Assembly (NCBI GenBank): GCA_963794185.1
Contig: CAWCDM010000016.1
Location: forward strand, 47,316 to 111,315
Origin: JAMXLO01 sp963794185
GTDB lineage: Bacteria; Pseudomonadota; Alphaproteobacteria; Acetobacterales; Acetobacteraceae
DNA: 64,000 bases
Direction of reading: 5' to 3'
In this document: positions 19,304 to 27,768 of the stretch, one piece after another
Layout: every line of letters starts with the position of its first letter
Numbering within the stretch: the stretch's first letter is position 1
Program-made: the position numbers and the translations under genes
Notes under the pieces: model-generated
Seen by the model: only the letters and a program-made list of their open reading frames with translations
What the model was told of the DNA's origin: nothing
Databases searched by the model: none

Positions 19304-19888
19304 TTACGGCGTCAGCACCGGTGACGTGCGCATGTCCCCGCCCTCGCCAGCGATGACCACGACGTCCGCAGTCGGGTCGGCACCTTTGACATAATTGCCG
19401 AGGCCTAAGCAGAAATAGCTGTTGCACACGTCGGATCGCAGCGAACGGTCCAGCGTGCAGCCCGCTGCGCCATGGAATACGCACGAACCCTCGTAGCCAA
19501 CAGCGGGTACACGCTCGACGTACAACCGCATGACCGCGCGCGCATCCAGTTCCGTTCGCACATGGCGCACGCGCGCCATCACCCGTTCGTCGAGGTAGCC
19601 GTGGTCTCCGCCGCCCTTGCAGCAATATCCGCGGCATGTCGAGCACGCTGCGCCCGCCACCCGGCCGACAAAGCCGTCGGGCGCCGGCCGCAGCAGCGAG
19701 GCCGAACCTTTGGGATCCTTCATCGTGCGCATTGCGCGCAGCGATTCAATCAGGTGCCTGCGCAGCCTGCGCACGCGCTCGGATGATGTCGCCACCAGCG
19801 CCTTCCGGTTCAGCGGCACCATCACTGCCTGTGGACCGTCGGTGTCGGCGTCATCGCCGGCCGCGACAGAGAAATACCTTTTGGACAT
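19304..19888 (-). CDS. Cys-rich YkgJ-like (putative zinc/iron-chelating) protein
   Basis: 194 residues from ATG 19888 (MSKRYFSVAAG). Metal-binding Cys motifs typical of the YkgJ/CxxCxxxCC family are clear: 'GAACSTCRGYCCKGGGDHGY' near residue 80, 'GSCVFHGAAGCTLD' and 'RSDVCNSYFCLGLGNYV'. These would hold an iron-sulfur or zinc centre; the biochemical role of the family is not established. The gene is divergent from the nucleoside hydrolase (start 19932), with only 43 bases between starts. The long reading frame continuing upstream to 21385 is antisense to the neighbouring operon and was ignored. Confidence 0.75.
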   Translation of the reverse strand: MSKRYFSVAAGDDADTDGPQAVMVPLNRKALVATSSERVRRLRRHLIESLRAMRTMKDPKGSASLLRPAPDGFVGRVAGAACSTCRGYCCKGGGDHGYLDERVMARVRHVRTELDARAVMRLYVERVPAVGYEGSCVFHGAAGCTLDRSLRSDVCNSYFCLGLGNYVKGADPTADVVVIAGEGGDMRTSPVLTP

Positions 19889-19931
19889 GCGCAGTTCCGC
19901 TCCGTGCGCGAGGGTGGCATCCTGTCTCGAT

Positions 19932-20873
19932 ATGGGCAAGGACACGGCCGTGCCGATCCCGATCATCCTCGACTGCGATCCCGGCACCGACGACGCATTC
20001 GCGCTGTTGCTGGCGCTGGCTTCGCCGGAGATCGACCTGCTCGCGGTCACCGTCGCCGGCGGCAATGTCGGGCTCGATTGCACGCTGCCGAATGCATTGG
20101 CGCTCACCGCGCTCGCCGGTTCGCATGTGCCAGTGTTCGCCGGGGCGGATCGGCCCCTGCTCGGCAGCTTCGTCAATGAGCCGCACGTGCACGGCATCGA
20201 CGGCCTCGGCGGCATCGCGCTTCCGCCAGGCGGTGAACCGGCCCCCGGCGTCGCTGCCGATGCGATCCGAAAGATCCTGCGTGACGCTGCGCAGCCGGTG
20301 ACGCTGGTCGGCATCGCGCCGGCCACCAACTTCGCTCTCGCCCTGATGACCGAACCGGCGCTGACCGCGAAGATCGAACGGATCGTGCTGATGACCGGCG
20401 CGTGGGCCGAGGGCAATGCGACGCCGGCCGCCGAATTCAACGCTGTCAACGACCCCGAGGCGCTTGCCATGCTGTTCGCCTGCGGCCGGCCCGTGGTGCT
20501 GGCCACATTGGAACTGACCGCGCAGGCGCTGTGCACGCCGGCACATCTGGCGCACTGGCGGAGCATGGGCCCGGGGCGCTGCCTGACCGCTCTGTGCGAC
20601 ATCGAGGCCACCGTTCCGCTGGGACCGCGCCATGGCGGCGCGGGTGCGGCGCTGCACGACCCCTGCACGATCGCCTGGCTGATCTGTCCCGACCTGTTCA
20701 CCACGCGCGACTGCGCCGCCACCGTGGACCTCGGCCCTGGTCCGAGCCGCGGTCGCACCGTCATCGACCGCTGGAGACGCACCGGAGCGCCGACCAACGT
20801 CACCCTGCTCGAGACGCTGGACGCGGACGGGTTTTTCGCATTGCTGACCGAGCGCCTGTCGCGGCTTTGTTGA
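19932..20873 (+). CDS. Inosine-uridine preferring nucleoside hydrolase family protein
   Basis: Cleaves the N-glycosidic bond of a ribonucleoside to base and ribose. The Ca2+-binding N-terminal motif 'ILDCDPGTDDAFALLLAL' is at residues 11-28, the mid-protein 'GIAPATNFALAL' and 'AEFNAVNDPEAL' (NDPEA, substrate/calcium site) are conserved. 313 residues from ATG 19932, preferred over upstream in-frame ATGs because those overlap the divergent gene. First of four co-directional genes (nucleoside hydrolase, M20 peptidase, DUF1345, PPOX) with short or overlapping junctions. Confidence 0.93.
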   Translation: MGKDTAVPIPIILDCDPGTDDAFALLLALASPEIDLLAVTVAGGNVGLDCTLPNALALTALAGSHVPVFAGADRPLLGSFVNEPHVHGIDGLGGIALPPGGEPAPGVAADAIRKILRDAAQPVTLVGIAPATNFALALMTEPALTAKIERIVLMTGAWAEGNATPAAEFNAVNDPEALAMLFACGRPVVLATLELTAQALCTPAHLAHWRSMGPGRCLTALCDIEATVPLGPRHGGAGAALHDPCTIAWLICPDLFTTRDCAATVDLGPGPSRGRTVIDRWRRTGAPTNVTLLETLDADGFFALLTERLSRLC

Positions 20874-20925
20874 CCGCGCCGGTGCGTGGCACTGTCGGCG
20901 TTCGCCGCATGACGGAGCTGTGAAG

Positions 20926-22056
20926 ATGGACCCGAACGCCCTGCCCTTCGACGCCGACACGATGCTGGACGCGCTGCGGACCTGGATCGAATGCGAAAGT
21001 CCCACCTGGGACGCCGCCGCGGTGAACCGCATGATGGACATCGCGTCGCGCGAACTGGTGATCGCCGGGGCGCGCATCGAACGCGTTGCCGGGCGCATGG
21101 GCTTCGGCGACTGCGTGCGCGCCACGTTCCCGCATCCCACGCCGAACGTGCCGGGCATCCTGGTGATGGGCCATCTCGATACGGTGCATCCGATCGGCAC
21201 ACTCGAGAAACTGCCGTTCCACTGCGAAGGCGGCCGCGCCTGGGGGCCCGGCATCCAGGACATGAAGGGCGGCAACTACATGGCGCTGGAGGCGATCCGC
21301 CAGCTTGCGCGCGCCGGCCAGCGGACCAGGCTGCCGATAAGCTATCTGCTGACCAGCGACGAGGAGGTTGGAAGTCCGTCGACACGGGACCTGATCGAAG
21401 CGGAGGCGTCGCGGCATCGCTATGTGCTGGTGCCGGAACCGGCGCGCGCGGATGGCGGCGTGGTGACCGGCCGCTACGCCATCGCGCGCTTCAATCTGGA
21501 AGCGACCGGCCGCCCGAGCCATGCCGGATCGCGCCCCGGCGAGGGCCGTTCGGCGATCCGCGAAATGGCGCGCAAGCTGATCGAGATCGAGGACATGACG
21601 ACCGAGGACTGCACCTTCTCGGTCGGCGTGATCCATGGCGGGCAGTGGGTGAACTGTGTATCCACCACCTGCACCGGCGAGGCGCTTTCAATGGCCAAGC
21701 GGCAGGAGGATCTGGACCGCGGCGTGGCGCGCATGCTGGCGCTGTCAGCGTCGTCGAACGACGTGCGGTTCGGGGTTACACGCGGCGTGACGCGGCCGGT
21801 GTGGGAGCCGAACGGCAGGGTGATGGCGCTGTATGACACGGCGCGCGGCATCGCCCGCGGGCTTGGCTACGACATCAGCTCGCAAAGTTCGGGCGGCGGC
21901 TCCGACGGCAATTTCACCGGGGCGATGGGTATCGCGACGTTGGACGGTCTGGGCGTGCAGGGCGCCGGCGCGCACACGCTCGATGAACACATTGTCATAG
22001 AAAGCCTTGCCTATCGCGGCAGGCTGATGGCCGGCCTGCTTGCCGCCCTGGAGTGA
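20926..22056 (+). CDS. M20 family metallopeptidase (carboxypeptidase G2-like)
   Basis: Di-zinc exopeptidase or deacylase. Ligand motifs are in order: 'GILVMGHLDTVHPIGTLEKL' (His, Asp), 'GPGIQDMKGGNYMALEAIR' (bridging Asp), 'TSDEEVGSPSTRDLIE' (catalytic Glu pair), 'VPEPARADGGVVTGR' and C-terminal 'AHTLDEHIV'. 376 residues from ATG 20926; a GTG two codons upstream is also possible, but GGAG spacing favours the ATG. Its stop overlaps the GTG start of the DUF1345 gene by four bases, implying translational coupling. CPG2-like enzymes remove C-terminal glutamate, e.g. from folates, but specificity is not readable here. Confidence 0.92.
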   Translation: MDPNALPFDADTMLDALRTWIECESPTWDAAAVNRMMDIASRELVIAGARIERVAGRMGFGDCVRATFPHPTPNVPGILVMGHLDTVHPIGTLEKLPFHCEGGRAWGPGIQDMKGGNYMALEAIRQLARAGQRTRLPISYLLTSDEEVGSPSTRDLIEAEASRHRYVLVPEPARADGGVVTGRYAIARFNLEATGRPSHAGSRPGEGRSAIREMARKLIEIEDMTTEDCTFSVGVIHGGQWVNCVSTTCTGEALSMAKRQEDLDRGVARMLALSASSNDVRFGVTRGVTRPVWEPNGRVMALYDTARGIARGLGYDISSQSSGGGSDGNFTGAMGIATLDGLGVQGAGAHTLDEHIVIESLAYRGRLMAGLLAALE

Positions 22057-22742
22057 CCGTGGCGGTCACCGACCACGGCGTGCTGCGCTGGTGCTGGGAA
22101 GTCATCCGAGGCCGGCCACGCCTGTTCATCAGCATGCTGTGCGCGCTCGCGGTCGCACCCCTGCTGCCGGAGGGCATCAAGGGCACGACCCGTTCCATTC
22201 TCGCGTGGGACATCGGCGTCGTCGTCTTTCTGGCGCTGTCGGCCTACCTGTTCACCACCGAGCGGCTGGACCGCATGGCGGCGGATGCGGCGGCGCAGGA
22301 GGAAGGCGAGTGGACGATATTCTGGCTCACGGTCGCCGCCGTCGCGTTCAGTTTCGTCGCCATCATCAGCGCGTTCGCCGACACCAGGGACCTGCCGCCG
22401 GCGCAACGAGGGCTGCATGTCGCGCTGGTCGCGGTGACGCTGTTCGTGTCCTGGCTGATGACCCATACGACCTTCGCATTCCGCTACGCCCATGAATTCT
22501 ACGAGGCCGGACCGGACGGCGCGGATATCGCCGGCGGGCTGGAGTTTCCCGGCGAGAAGCGGCCGGACTATCTGGACTTCCTGTATTTCTCGCTGGTGCT
22601 TGGAATGACGTTCCAGGTCTCCGACGTGCAGATCACGGCGCGAAAATTCCGCCGCCTCGCGGCCGTGCACGGGCTGCTGAGCTTCCTGTTCAACACGATC
22701 ATCCTGGCGCTCACCGTGAACATTGCGGCCGGGTTGCTGTGA
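22053..22742 (+). CDS. DUF1345 domain-containing membrane protein
   Basis: 229-residue integral membrane protein with about five hydrophobic segments and the family's conserved regions 'ILAWDIGVVVFLALSAYLF', 'WLMTHTTFAFRYAHEFYE' and 'PDYLDFLYFSLVLGMTFQVS'. Function of DUF1345 is unknown. GTG start overlaps the previous stop (GTGA) and its own stop overlaps the GTG start of the PPOX gene the same way, so it is in the middle of a translationally coupled operon. Confidence 0.9.
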   Translation: MTVAVTDHGVLRWCWEVIRGRPRLFISMLCALAVAPLLPEGIKGTTRSILAWDIGVVVFLALSAYLFTTERLDRMAADAAAQEEGEWTIFWLTVAAVAFSFVAIISAFADTRDLPPAQRGLHVALVAVTLFVSWLMTHTTFAFRYAHEFYEAGPDGADIAGGLEFPGEKRPDYLDFLYFSLVLGMTFQVSDVQITARKFRRLAAVHGLLSFLFNTIILALTVNIAAGLL

Positions 22743-23185
22743 CCGAACGTTCAAGGCCTATGCTGCAGGATCGCGAGCACGATTTTCTCGTGGCCCGGAG
22801 GGTCGGGCACCTGGCAACCGCGGATGCACGCGGCAATCCGCATGTCGTGCCGGTCTGTTTCGCGGTATCCGAAGACACGCTCTACATCACGATCGACGAG
22901 AAGCCGAAGCGCTCGTCCGGCCGGCCGCTCAAACGGTTGCGCAACATGATGGACAACCCGTCCGCCGCGTTCGTCGCCGATCGCTATGACGAGAACTGGA
23001 CGCGGCTCGGCTGGGTGATGCTGCGCGGGCAGGCCGAGATCCTGGCCGATGGACCGGAGCATGACCGCGCGCAGGCACTGCTGTGCGAACGTTACGCGCA
23101 GTACCGCGCCATGCAGCTTGCGGAGCTTCCGGTGATCGCACTTCGCATCGAGCGCGTGACCGGTTGGGGCGATCTCGCGGCGTAG
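22739..23185 (+). CDS. PPOX-class flavin/F420-dependent oxidoreductase-like protein
   Basis: 148-residue split-barrel protein of the pyridoxamine 5'-phosphate oxidase superfamily. 'REHDFLVARRVGHLATADAR' at the start, 'PHVVPVCFAVSEDTLYITID' next and 'LPVIALRIERVTGW' at the end match the group annotated as probable F420-dependent enzymes. Cofactor (F420, FMN or heme) cannot be decided from sequence; an alphaproteobacterial host makes FMN or F420 both possible. GTG start overlaps the DUF1345 stop by four bases; last gene of the operon. Confidence 0.88.
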   Translation: MTERSRPMLQDREHDFLVARRVGHLATADARGNPHVVPVCFAVSEDTLYITIDEKPKRSSGRPLKRLRNMMDNPSAAFVADRYDENWTRLGWVMLRGQAEILADGPEHDRAQALLCERYAQYRAMQLAELPVIALRIERVTGWGDLAA

Positions 23186-23360
23186 GGCGAGTACAGATTG
23201 CCTGGAATAGGGTACGCCAATCCCGCTTGCGGGAGAGGCCGGAGCGCGCAGTGCGACGGGAGAGGGTGCCACGGCAATCAAGTGCCCCCGGGACGCAGCC
23301 TGTCCCACGTCGCTGACGCGACGCGACCTGCCATGAAGTTAGCCCTTCGCGACACCTTAT

Positions 23361-23405
23361 CGTCATGGCCATCCCCGGGCCCTTGTTCCGGGGACGGCCA
23401 TGACG
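23361..23405. repeat. CGTCATGGCC palindrome
   Basis: Near-perfect inverted repeat: CGTCATGGCCATCCCCGG, a 9-base loop, then CCGGGGACGGCCATGACG; 18-base arms with one mismatch. A shorter relative (CGTCATGCCGGG...CCCGGCCATGACG) lies at 31370-31399. Dispersed intergenic palindromes of this consensus are common in alphaproteobacterial genomes. Confidence 0.8.
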
Positions 23406-23533
23406 AATTGGCCCGGACCGCACGCATCGTTTTCATCACGGGTCGCGCATCGCCCGCGATGCGGGGCGTCTCTTCCGCAACCGGGCGAGGTATATTTGCG
23501 CTCGGCGGTTCCGTTCACCATGAATGCGGTCTT

Positions 23534-23575
23534 GCGCCGTGTTAACCGTCTCAGTCAGTCACGGCGCTTTCTTCT
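23534..23575 (+). terminator. Intrinsic terminator-like hairpin
   Basis: GCGCCGTG (23534-23541) pairs with CACGGCGC (23560-23567), an 8-base perfect stem with an 18-base loop, followed directly by TTTCTTCT. It lies 350 bases after the PPOX gene and about 85 before the DedA start, so it may end read-through from the upstream operon. Confidence 0.5.
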
Positions 23576-23658
23576 GTCTGGAAAACGGCGCATAGTCTCG
23601 CCAAATCGGATCACACAGGGAGCGCGTCCGGTGTTGGCGGCGACGAAGGAGCGTTGAC

Positions 23659-24279
23659 GTGTGGTCGCTGATCAACGGCGCAGCCGATCTTACCGCGCAA
23701 TACCCGGAGCTTGCGATCCTGATCGCCTTCCTCGCCTCGATTATCGAGGCGGTTGCGGTGCTCGGCATACTGATCCCCGGCACGCCGATCCTGATGGCGG
23801 TGGCCGCTGCCGGGGCCATGGCCGGCCTGTCGATGACGCCGATCCTGATCGTCTCGATCGTCGGCGCGGTGATCGGCGACTTCGTCTCGTTCTGGCTGGG
23901 CCACCGGTTCCGCCTTCGACTGCGCAGCATATGGCCATTCGTGACCCGGCCTTCGCTGATCGGACATGCCGAGACATTCTTCCACCGCTACGGCACGGCG
24001 AGTGTGGCAATCTGCCGTTTCGTGCCGGTGCTCCGATCAACGGTGCCATTGGTCGCCGGCATGGCGGGCATGGTGCGTTCACGGTTCCTTTTGGCAAATG
24101 TCAGTTCCGCGCTCGTATGGGCCCCGGCGCACGTCTTGCCGGCACAATTCGCCGGGCTTTCGCTGGTCGATCTGCGGGCCGGCAACTGGCAGAACGCCGC
24201 GCTATGGGCCGCCGGGCTGATCCTGTTTGCGTCCGCGGGCTGGCTGGTGCACCGCCGTGTGGTGGCGCGCGCGCGCTGA
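23659..24279 (+). CDS. DedA/SNARE-associated family membrane protein
   Basis: 206-residue polytopic membrane protein. The family signatures are 'IEAVAVLGILIPGTPILMA' (reentrant region), 'GAVIGDFVSFWLGHRFRLRL' and the 'ETFFHRYGTASVAICRFVPVLRSTVPLVAGM' stretch with the conserved FxxxGxxxxxxxRFxPxxRxxxPxxAG pattern. DedA proteins are lipid scramblases or transporters acting on undecaprenyl phosphate and similar lipids. Start is GTG 23659. It is convergent with the purine permease gene, whose 3' end is four bases away. Confidence 0.9.
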   Translation: MWSLINGAADLTAQYPELAILIAFLASIIEAVAVLGILIPGTPILMAVAAAGAMAGLSMTPILIVSIVGAVIGDFVSFWLGHRFRLRLRSIWPFVTRPSLIGHAETFFHRYGTASVAICRFVPVLRSTVPLVAGMAGMVRSRFLLANVSSALVWAPAHVLPAQFAGLSLVDLRAGNWQNAALWAAGLILFASAGWLVHRRVVARAR

Positions 24280-24283
24280 TCGC

Positions 24284-25570
24284 TCAGCCGCCGAGCACGA
24301 ACTTCAGCAGCGACAATCCCGCAATCAGCCACACGGCCCCGGCGATCGCGCCGATGCGTCCTGCCGCCGCCTTCACCACGACATAGACGATGAAGCCGAG
24401 ACCGATGCCCGCGGCGATCGAGAAGGTGAACGGGATGCCGATCGCCACGATCACCGCGGGCACGTATTCGGTCGCGTCGTCCCAGTCGATGTCGCGCAGC
24501 GCCCGCGTCATCAGGCAGGCGACGAACACCAGCGCAGGCGCTGTCGCGAATGCCGGGATCGCGGTTGCGATCGGTGCAAAGAACAGCGTGAGAAGGAACA
24601 GCACGGCGACCGTCAATGCGGTCAGGCCGGTGCGGCCGCCCGCCTGAATGCCGGCCGCGCTCTCGATGTAGCTCGTGGTCGTGCTGGTGCCCAGCACGGC
24701 GCCGATGATCGCGCCGAAGCTGTCGGCCAGCAGCGCCTCGCGCAGCCGTGCCACCGTGCCATCGGGACGTATCAATCCGGCGCGCTGCGTGGTGGCGATC
24801 AGCGTACCGGCGTTGTCCAGCACGTCTACCAGGAAGAAGGTCAGCACCACGGTGGTGACGCCAAGCGACAGCGCACCGGCGATGTCGAGCTGCAGGAAGG
24901 TCGGCGCCAGCGACGGTGGTGCGGACACAAGGCCGTGCACCTCGGTCAGGCCGAGCGGGAGTCCGAATGCAGCGGTAAGCAGGATGCCGATCAGGATGGC
25001 GCCCGGCATGCCACGCGCGGTGAGCCCGGCGATGATCAGAAAACCAAGGCAGGCGAACAGCGTGCCCGGCGTCGCGAGATGGCCGAGCGTCACAAGCGTC
25101 ACGGGATTGCCGGTCACCAGCCCCATTTCGTGCAGGCCGATCAGGCCGAGAAACAGGCCGATGCCGGCGCCGATGCCGAGCTTCAGCGACATCGGAATGG
25201 CGTTCACCAGCCATTCCCGGATACGCAGCAGGCTCACGATGAGGAACAGCAGGCCGGAGAGAAATACGGCGCCGAGGGCGACCTGCCACGACACGCCCAT
25301 GCCCTTCACCACGGTGAAGGTGAAGTAGGCGTTGAGTTCCATGCCAGGCGCGAGGGCGAGCGGAAGGTTGGCGAACAGGCCCATGGCGGCGGACCCGATG
25401 GCGGCCGCAATGCAGGTGGCGACGAACGCCGCGCCATGGTCGATCCCGGCGGCCGCGAGGATCGATGGATTGACCACGACGATGTAGGCCATCGTCAGAT
25501 AGGTGGTGGCGCCGGCCAGGATCTCAGTGCGGGCCGATGTCCCATGTGCCCGCAGATCGAACGCGAACAT
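24284..25570 (-). CDS. NCS2 family permease, AzgA-like (purine uptake)
   Basis: 428-residue permease with roughly 12-14 membrane segments, resembling the AzgA/GhxP guanine-hypoxanthine-adenine branch: 'EILAGATTYLTMAYIVVVNP' at the N-terminus, 'ALAPGMELNAYFTFTVVKGM' (the AzgA-type MGxNAxF region, here MELNAYF) and 'STTTSYIESAAGIQAGGRTG'. It likely brings purine bases in with protons. Last gene of a minus-strand run, beginning three bases after the SMP-30 gene stop. The preceding genes are unrelated to purines, so coupling to the nucleoside hydrolase 4 kb away is only a suggestion. Confidence 0.92.
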   Translation of the reverse strand: MFAFDLRAHGTSARTEILAGATTYLTMAYIVVVNPSILAAAGIDHGAAFVATCIAAAIGSAAMGLFANLPLALAPGMELNAYFTFTVVKGMGVSWQVALGAVFLSGLLFLIVSLLRIREWLVNAIPMSLKLGIGAGIGLFLGLIGLHEMGLVTGNPVTLVTLGHLATPGTLFACLGFLIIAGLTARGMPGAILIGILLTAAFGLPLGLTEVHGLVSAPPSLAPTFLQLDIAGALSLGVTTVVLTFFLVDVLDNAGTLIATTQRAGLIRPDGTVARLREALLADSFGAIIGAVLGTSTTTSYIESAAGIQAGGRTGLTALTVAVLFLLTLFFAPIATAIPAFATAPALVFVACLMTRALRDIDWDDATEYVPAVIVAIGIPFTFSIAAGIGLGFIVYVVVKAAAGRIGAIAGAVWLIAGLSLLKFVLGG

Positions 25571-25573
25571 CCG

Positions 25574-26509
25574 CTAGCCACCGGGCGCGCCTTGCGTGTT
25601 CACATACAGTGCGTAGAGCCCGTGGCTTGCGGCCATGAACAGGCGATTGCGCCAGCGGCCGCCGAAGCAGAGATTGGCCGAGCGCTCCGGAAGCGCTATG
25701 TGGCCGATCGGCTCGCCGGACGGATTGAAGATGCGCACACCGTCGAGCCCTTCCTCGCCCATGCCCCAGCCGCACCACAGGTTGCCGTCGATATCGACGC
25801 GGAAGCCATCCGGCGTGCCGGTGCCCGCGTCAACGAACATTCTGCTGGCGCCGAGGGTGCTCCCGTTGACCTCAAACACGCGGAGTTTGCGCGACGGCGT
25901 GGCACGCGATTCGACGACATACAGTTTCGCTTCGTCGGGCGAGAAAGCCAGGCCGTTGGGTCCCTGCACGTCGTCCGCCACGACAGTGACGGTGCCGGTC
26001 TGACCATCGACTCGATAGACGTTGGCGGGCAGTTCGGGTTCGTTCTTCTCACCCTCGTAGTATCCGAGCAGACCGAACGGCGGGTCGGTGAACCAGATCG
26101 AGCCATCCGACTTCACCACCACGTCGTTCGGCGAATTCAGCCGCTTGCCCTGGTAGCTGTCAGCCAGAACCGTGATCGCGCCGTCATATTCGGTGCGAAC
26201 CACACGCCGGCCACGATGCTCGCAGGTGATCAGGCGACCCTGGCGATCGCGCGTGTTGCCGTTGGCGTTGTTGGAGGATTTGCGAAAGATGCTGACGGCA
26301 CCGGTCTCTTCGTCCCATTTGAGGATCCGGTCATTGGGAATGTCGCTCCACAGCACATAGCGGCCATCGCCGAAATACACCGGCCCTTCGGACCAGCGGC
26401 AGCCGGTGGCGAGGCGCTCCACCGAGGCGAGCGGCAGGCGATATCGATTGAAGCTGGCGTCAAGCACTTCCACCGCCGGGTCGGGATAGCGCTCGCTCGG
26501 TTCCCACAT
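25574..26509 (-). CDS. SMP-30/gluconolactonase/LRE family protein
   Basis: Six-bladed beta-propeller lactonase of 311 residues. Ca2+ and active-site regions are visible: Glu in 'GCRWSEGPVYFGDGRYVLWSD', Asn in 'RLNSPNDVVVKSDGSIWFTD', and 'VQGPNGLAFSPDEAKLYVV', with the metal Asp in 'GTPDGFRVDIDGNLWCGWG'. Start at 26509 (MWEPSERYPD) is preceded by GGGGAG; the upstream extension to 26560 overlaps the next gene. With a gluconokinase and an SDR in the same run, hydrolysis of an aldonolactone is the likely job. Confidence 0.93.
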   Translation of the reverse strand: MWEPSERYPDPAVEVLDASFNRYRLPLASVERLATGCRWSEGPVYFGDGRYVLWSDIPNDRILKWDEETGAVSIFRKSSNNANGNTRDRQGRLITCEHRGRRVVRTEYDGAITVLADSYQGKRLNSPNDVVVKSDGSIWFTDPPFGLLGYYEGEKNEPELPANVYRVDGQTGTVTVVADDVQGPNGLAFSPDEAKLYVVESRATPSRKLRVFEVNGSTLGASRMFVDAGTGTPDGFRVDIDGNLWCGWGMGEEGLDGVRIFNPSGEPIGHIALPERSANLCFGGRWRNRLFMAASHGLYALYVNTQGAPGG

Positions 26510-26556
26510 GCCTACGTCTCCCCTGTTGTTGCGCGGATGATGCTGGCGATGGGCTG

Positions 26557-26871
26557 TCACCGCAAGCCAGCGCGGTGCAGATGCGGTGCCAGCCGGAAGG
26601 TCAGCGAGAGCAGCAGCATGCGGTAGTCGCTGAACAGCGACCAGAACGGATGGCCGAAGGTCTCCGGCCGGTTGCCTTCGATTGCGTAATGCGCGGTCCA
26701 GGCGAAGCCGTAGCCGATCACCGGCGCGGCGATCAGCCAGCGCCAGTCGAATGTCGCGATCGCCAACAGCAGCGCGGCAACCGCGAGCAGGCTGCCGGTG
26801 TAGTGCAGTGCACGCGTGCTCGGAGCGGTGTGGCCGCGCAGGTAGCGGAGCCAGAATTCATCATAGGTCAC
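26557..26871 (-). CDS. Mpo1-like (DUF962) membrane protein
   Basis: 104-residue small membrane protein: 'YDEFWLRYLRGHTAPSTRALHYTGSLLA' at the N-terminus (conserved FWxxYLxxHxxPxxRxxHxxG pattern), two hydrophobic segments, then 'GYGFAWTAHYAIEGNRPETFGHPFWSLFSD' with the family HxxxExNxPxTxxxPxxS motif. The yeast homologue Mpo1 is an Fe2+-dependent 2-hydroxy fatty acid dioxygenase; bacterial role is uncharacterised. Located between the SMP-30 gene and the repeat at 26878. Confidence 0.88.
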   Translation of the reverse strand: MTYDEFWLRYLRGHTAPSTRALHYTGSLLAVAALLLAIATFDWRWLIAAPVIGYGFAWTAHYAIEGNRPETFGHPFWSLFSDYRMLLLSLTFRLAPHLHRAGLR

Positions 26872-26877
26872 TGACGT

Positions 26878-26988
26878 CCCCTCCCCACCCTCCCCCGCTT
26901 ACGCGGGGGAGGGAGAGTTCACCCCCCGATTGCGCGCCACAGTTCAACATCTCCTCTCCCGCGGAGCGGGGGAGGGCAGGGAGGGGGC
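26878..26988. repeat. GC-rich inverted repeat of C-block/G-block type
   Basis: Two hairpin units: CCCTCCCCCGCTTACGCGGGGGAGGG at the left, and CTCCTCTCCCGCGGAGCGGGGGAGGG at the right, separated by about 35 bases. Same element type as at 8984-9085. It interrupts the minus-strand gene run between the SDR (26998) and the Mpo1-like gene (26871). Confidence 0.75.
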
Positions 26989-26997
26989 GCCGCGGCC

Positions 26998-27768
26998 TTA
27001 CACCCTACCGGCATCCACGACCCACAATTGCGCCGTGCACATCCGGCTGTCGTCCGATGCAAGCCACAGCACCAGCCGTGTCACATCGGCCGGTACCAGC
27101 TTGTCCTTGAGACACTGGCTGCGGATCAGGTTTTCCTCGGCCTCTGGTGTCAGCCACAGTTTGATCTGCCGGTCCGTCATGATCCACCCCGGGACGACGG
27201 TGTTCACGCGTATCCTGTCCGGCCCCAGATCACGCGCCATGCCGCGGGTCAGCCCCTCGACGCCGGCCTTTGCCGTCGTATAGGCCGGCATGCCGCCTTG
27301 AAGCGAATGCCAGCTCACCGAGCCGAAATTGACGATCGAGCCGCCGCCCGCGGCGCGCATCATCGGCGCCACCGCCTGGATGGCGAAGAACTGATGCCGC
27401 AAATTGGTCGCGAGCCGCTCGTCCCAGTATTCGACGGTCACGTCCTCGAACCTGTGCCGCTGGTCGTTCGCCGCATTGTTCACCAGCACCGTAATCGGCC
27501 CTAGATGTCTGCCCACCTCGGCAATGGCCTCCCGCAGCGCGTCGATGTCCTTGAGGTCGCAGTGCTGATAGAACGGCGCCGCGTGTCCGGCAGCTTCAAG
27601 CCTGCCGGTCAGTTCATGCCCCGCGTCATCGGCGATGTCGACGAACGCCACCTTCGCGCCCTGTGCCGCGAACTGCGTGACGTGCTCGGCGCCGATGCCG
27701 CTGGCGCCGCCGGTGATGAACACCACCCGGTCGCGCAGGCTTGGGTAGGCTGCAAATTGTCCGCTCAT
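26998..27768 (-). CDS. SDR family oxidoreductase next to gluconokinase
   Basis: 256-residue short-chain dehydrogenase. Cofactor motif 'ITGGASGIGAEHVTQFAAQG' near residue 20, NNAAN, catalytic Ser in 'NFGSVSWHSLQGGMPAYTTAK' with the YxxxK pair (YTTAK), and 'NTVVPGWIMTD' thereafter. Its ATG overlaps the stop of the gluconokinase gene by four bases, so it is translationally coupled. A sugar or sugar-acid dehydrogenase is plausible given SMP-30 and GntK nearby (inference). Its 3' end abuts the GC-rich repeat. Confidence 0.9.
   Translation of the reverse strand: MSGQFAAYPSLRDRVVFITGGASGIGAEHVTQFAAQGAKVAFVDIADDAGHELTGRLEAAGHAAPFYQHCDLKDIDALREAIAEVGRHLGPITVLVNNAANDQRHRFEDVTVEYWDERLATNLRHQFFAIQAVAPMMRAAGGGSIVNFGSVSWHSLQGGMPAYTTAKAGVEGLTRGMARDLGPDRIRVNTVVPGWIMTDRQIKLWLTPEAEENLIRSQCLKDKLVPADVTRLVLWLASDDSRMCTAQLWVVDAGRV

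Larger units (their letters stand above)
23186..23658. other. 473-base intergenic stretch with repeats
   Basis: No supportable gene. It contains an imperfect hairpin of the type found near 9.0 and 26.9 kb (CCCGCTTGCGGGAGAGG at about 23222), the palindrome at 23361-23405, and a hairpin with a following T-rich run at 23534-23575. The promoter of the DedA gene should lie at its right end. Confidence 0.6.

Noticed and set aside
19889..21385. Upstream extension of the YkgJ-like frame to 21385
   Set aside because: The extension is antisense to the nucleoside hydrolase and M20 peptidase; conserved sequence begins only at MSKRYFSVAAG.
24227..26626. 799-codon open frame on the plus strand
   Set aside because: Antisense to the NCS2 permease and SMP-30 genes, both clear; the composition is that of a shadow frame.
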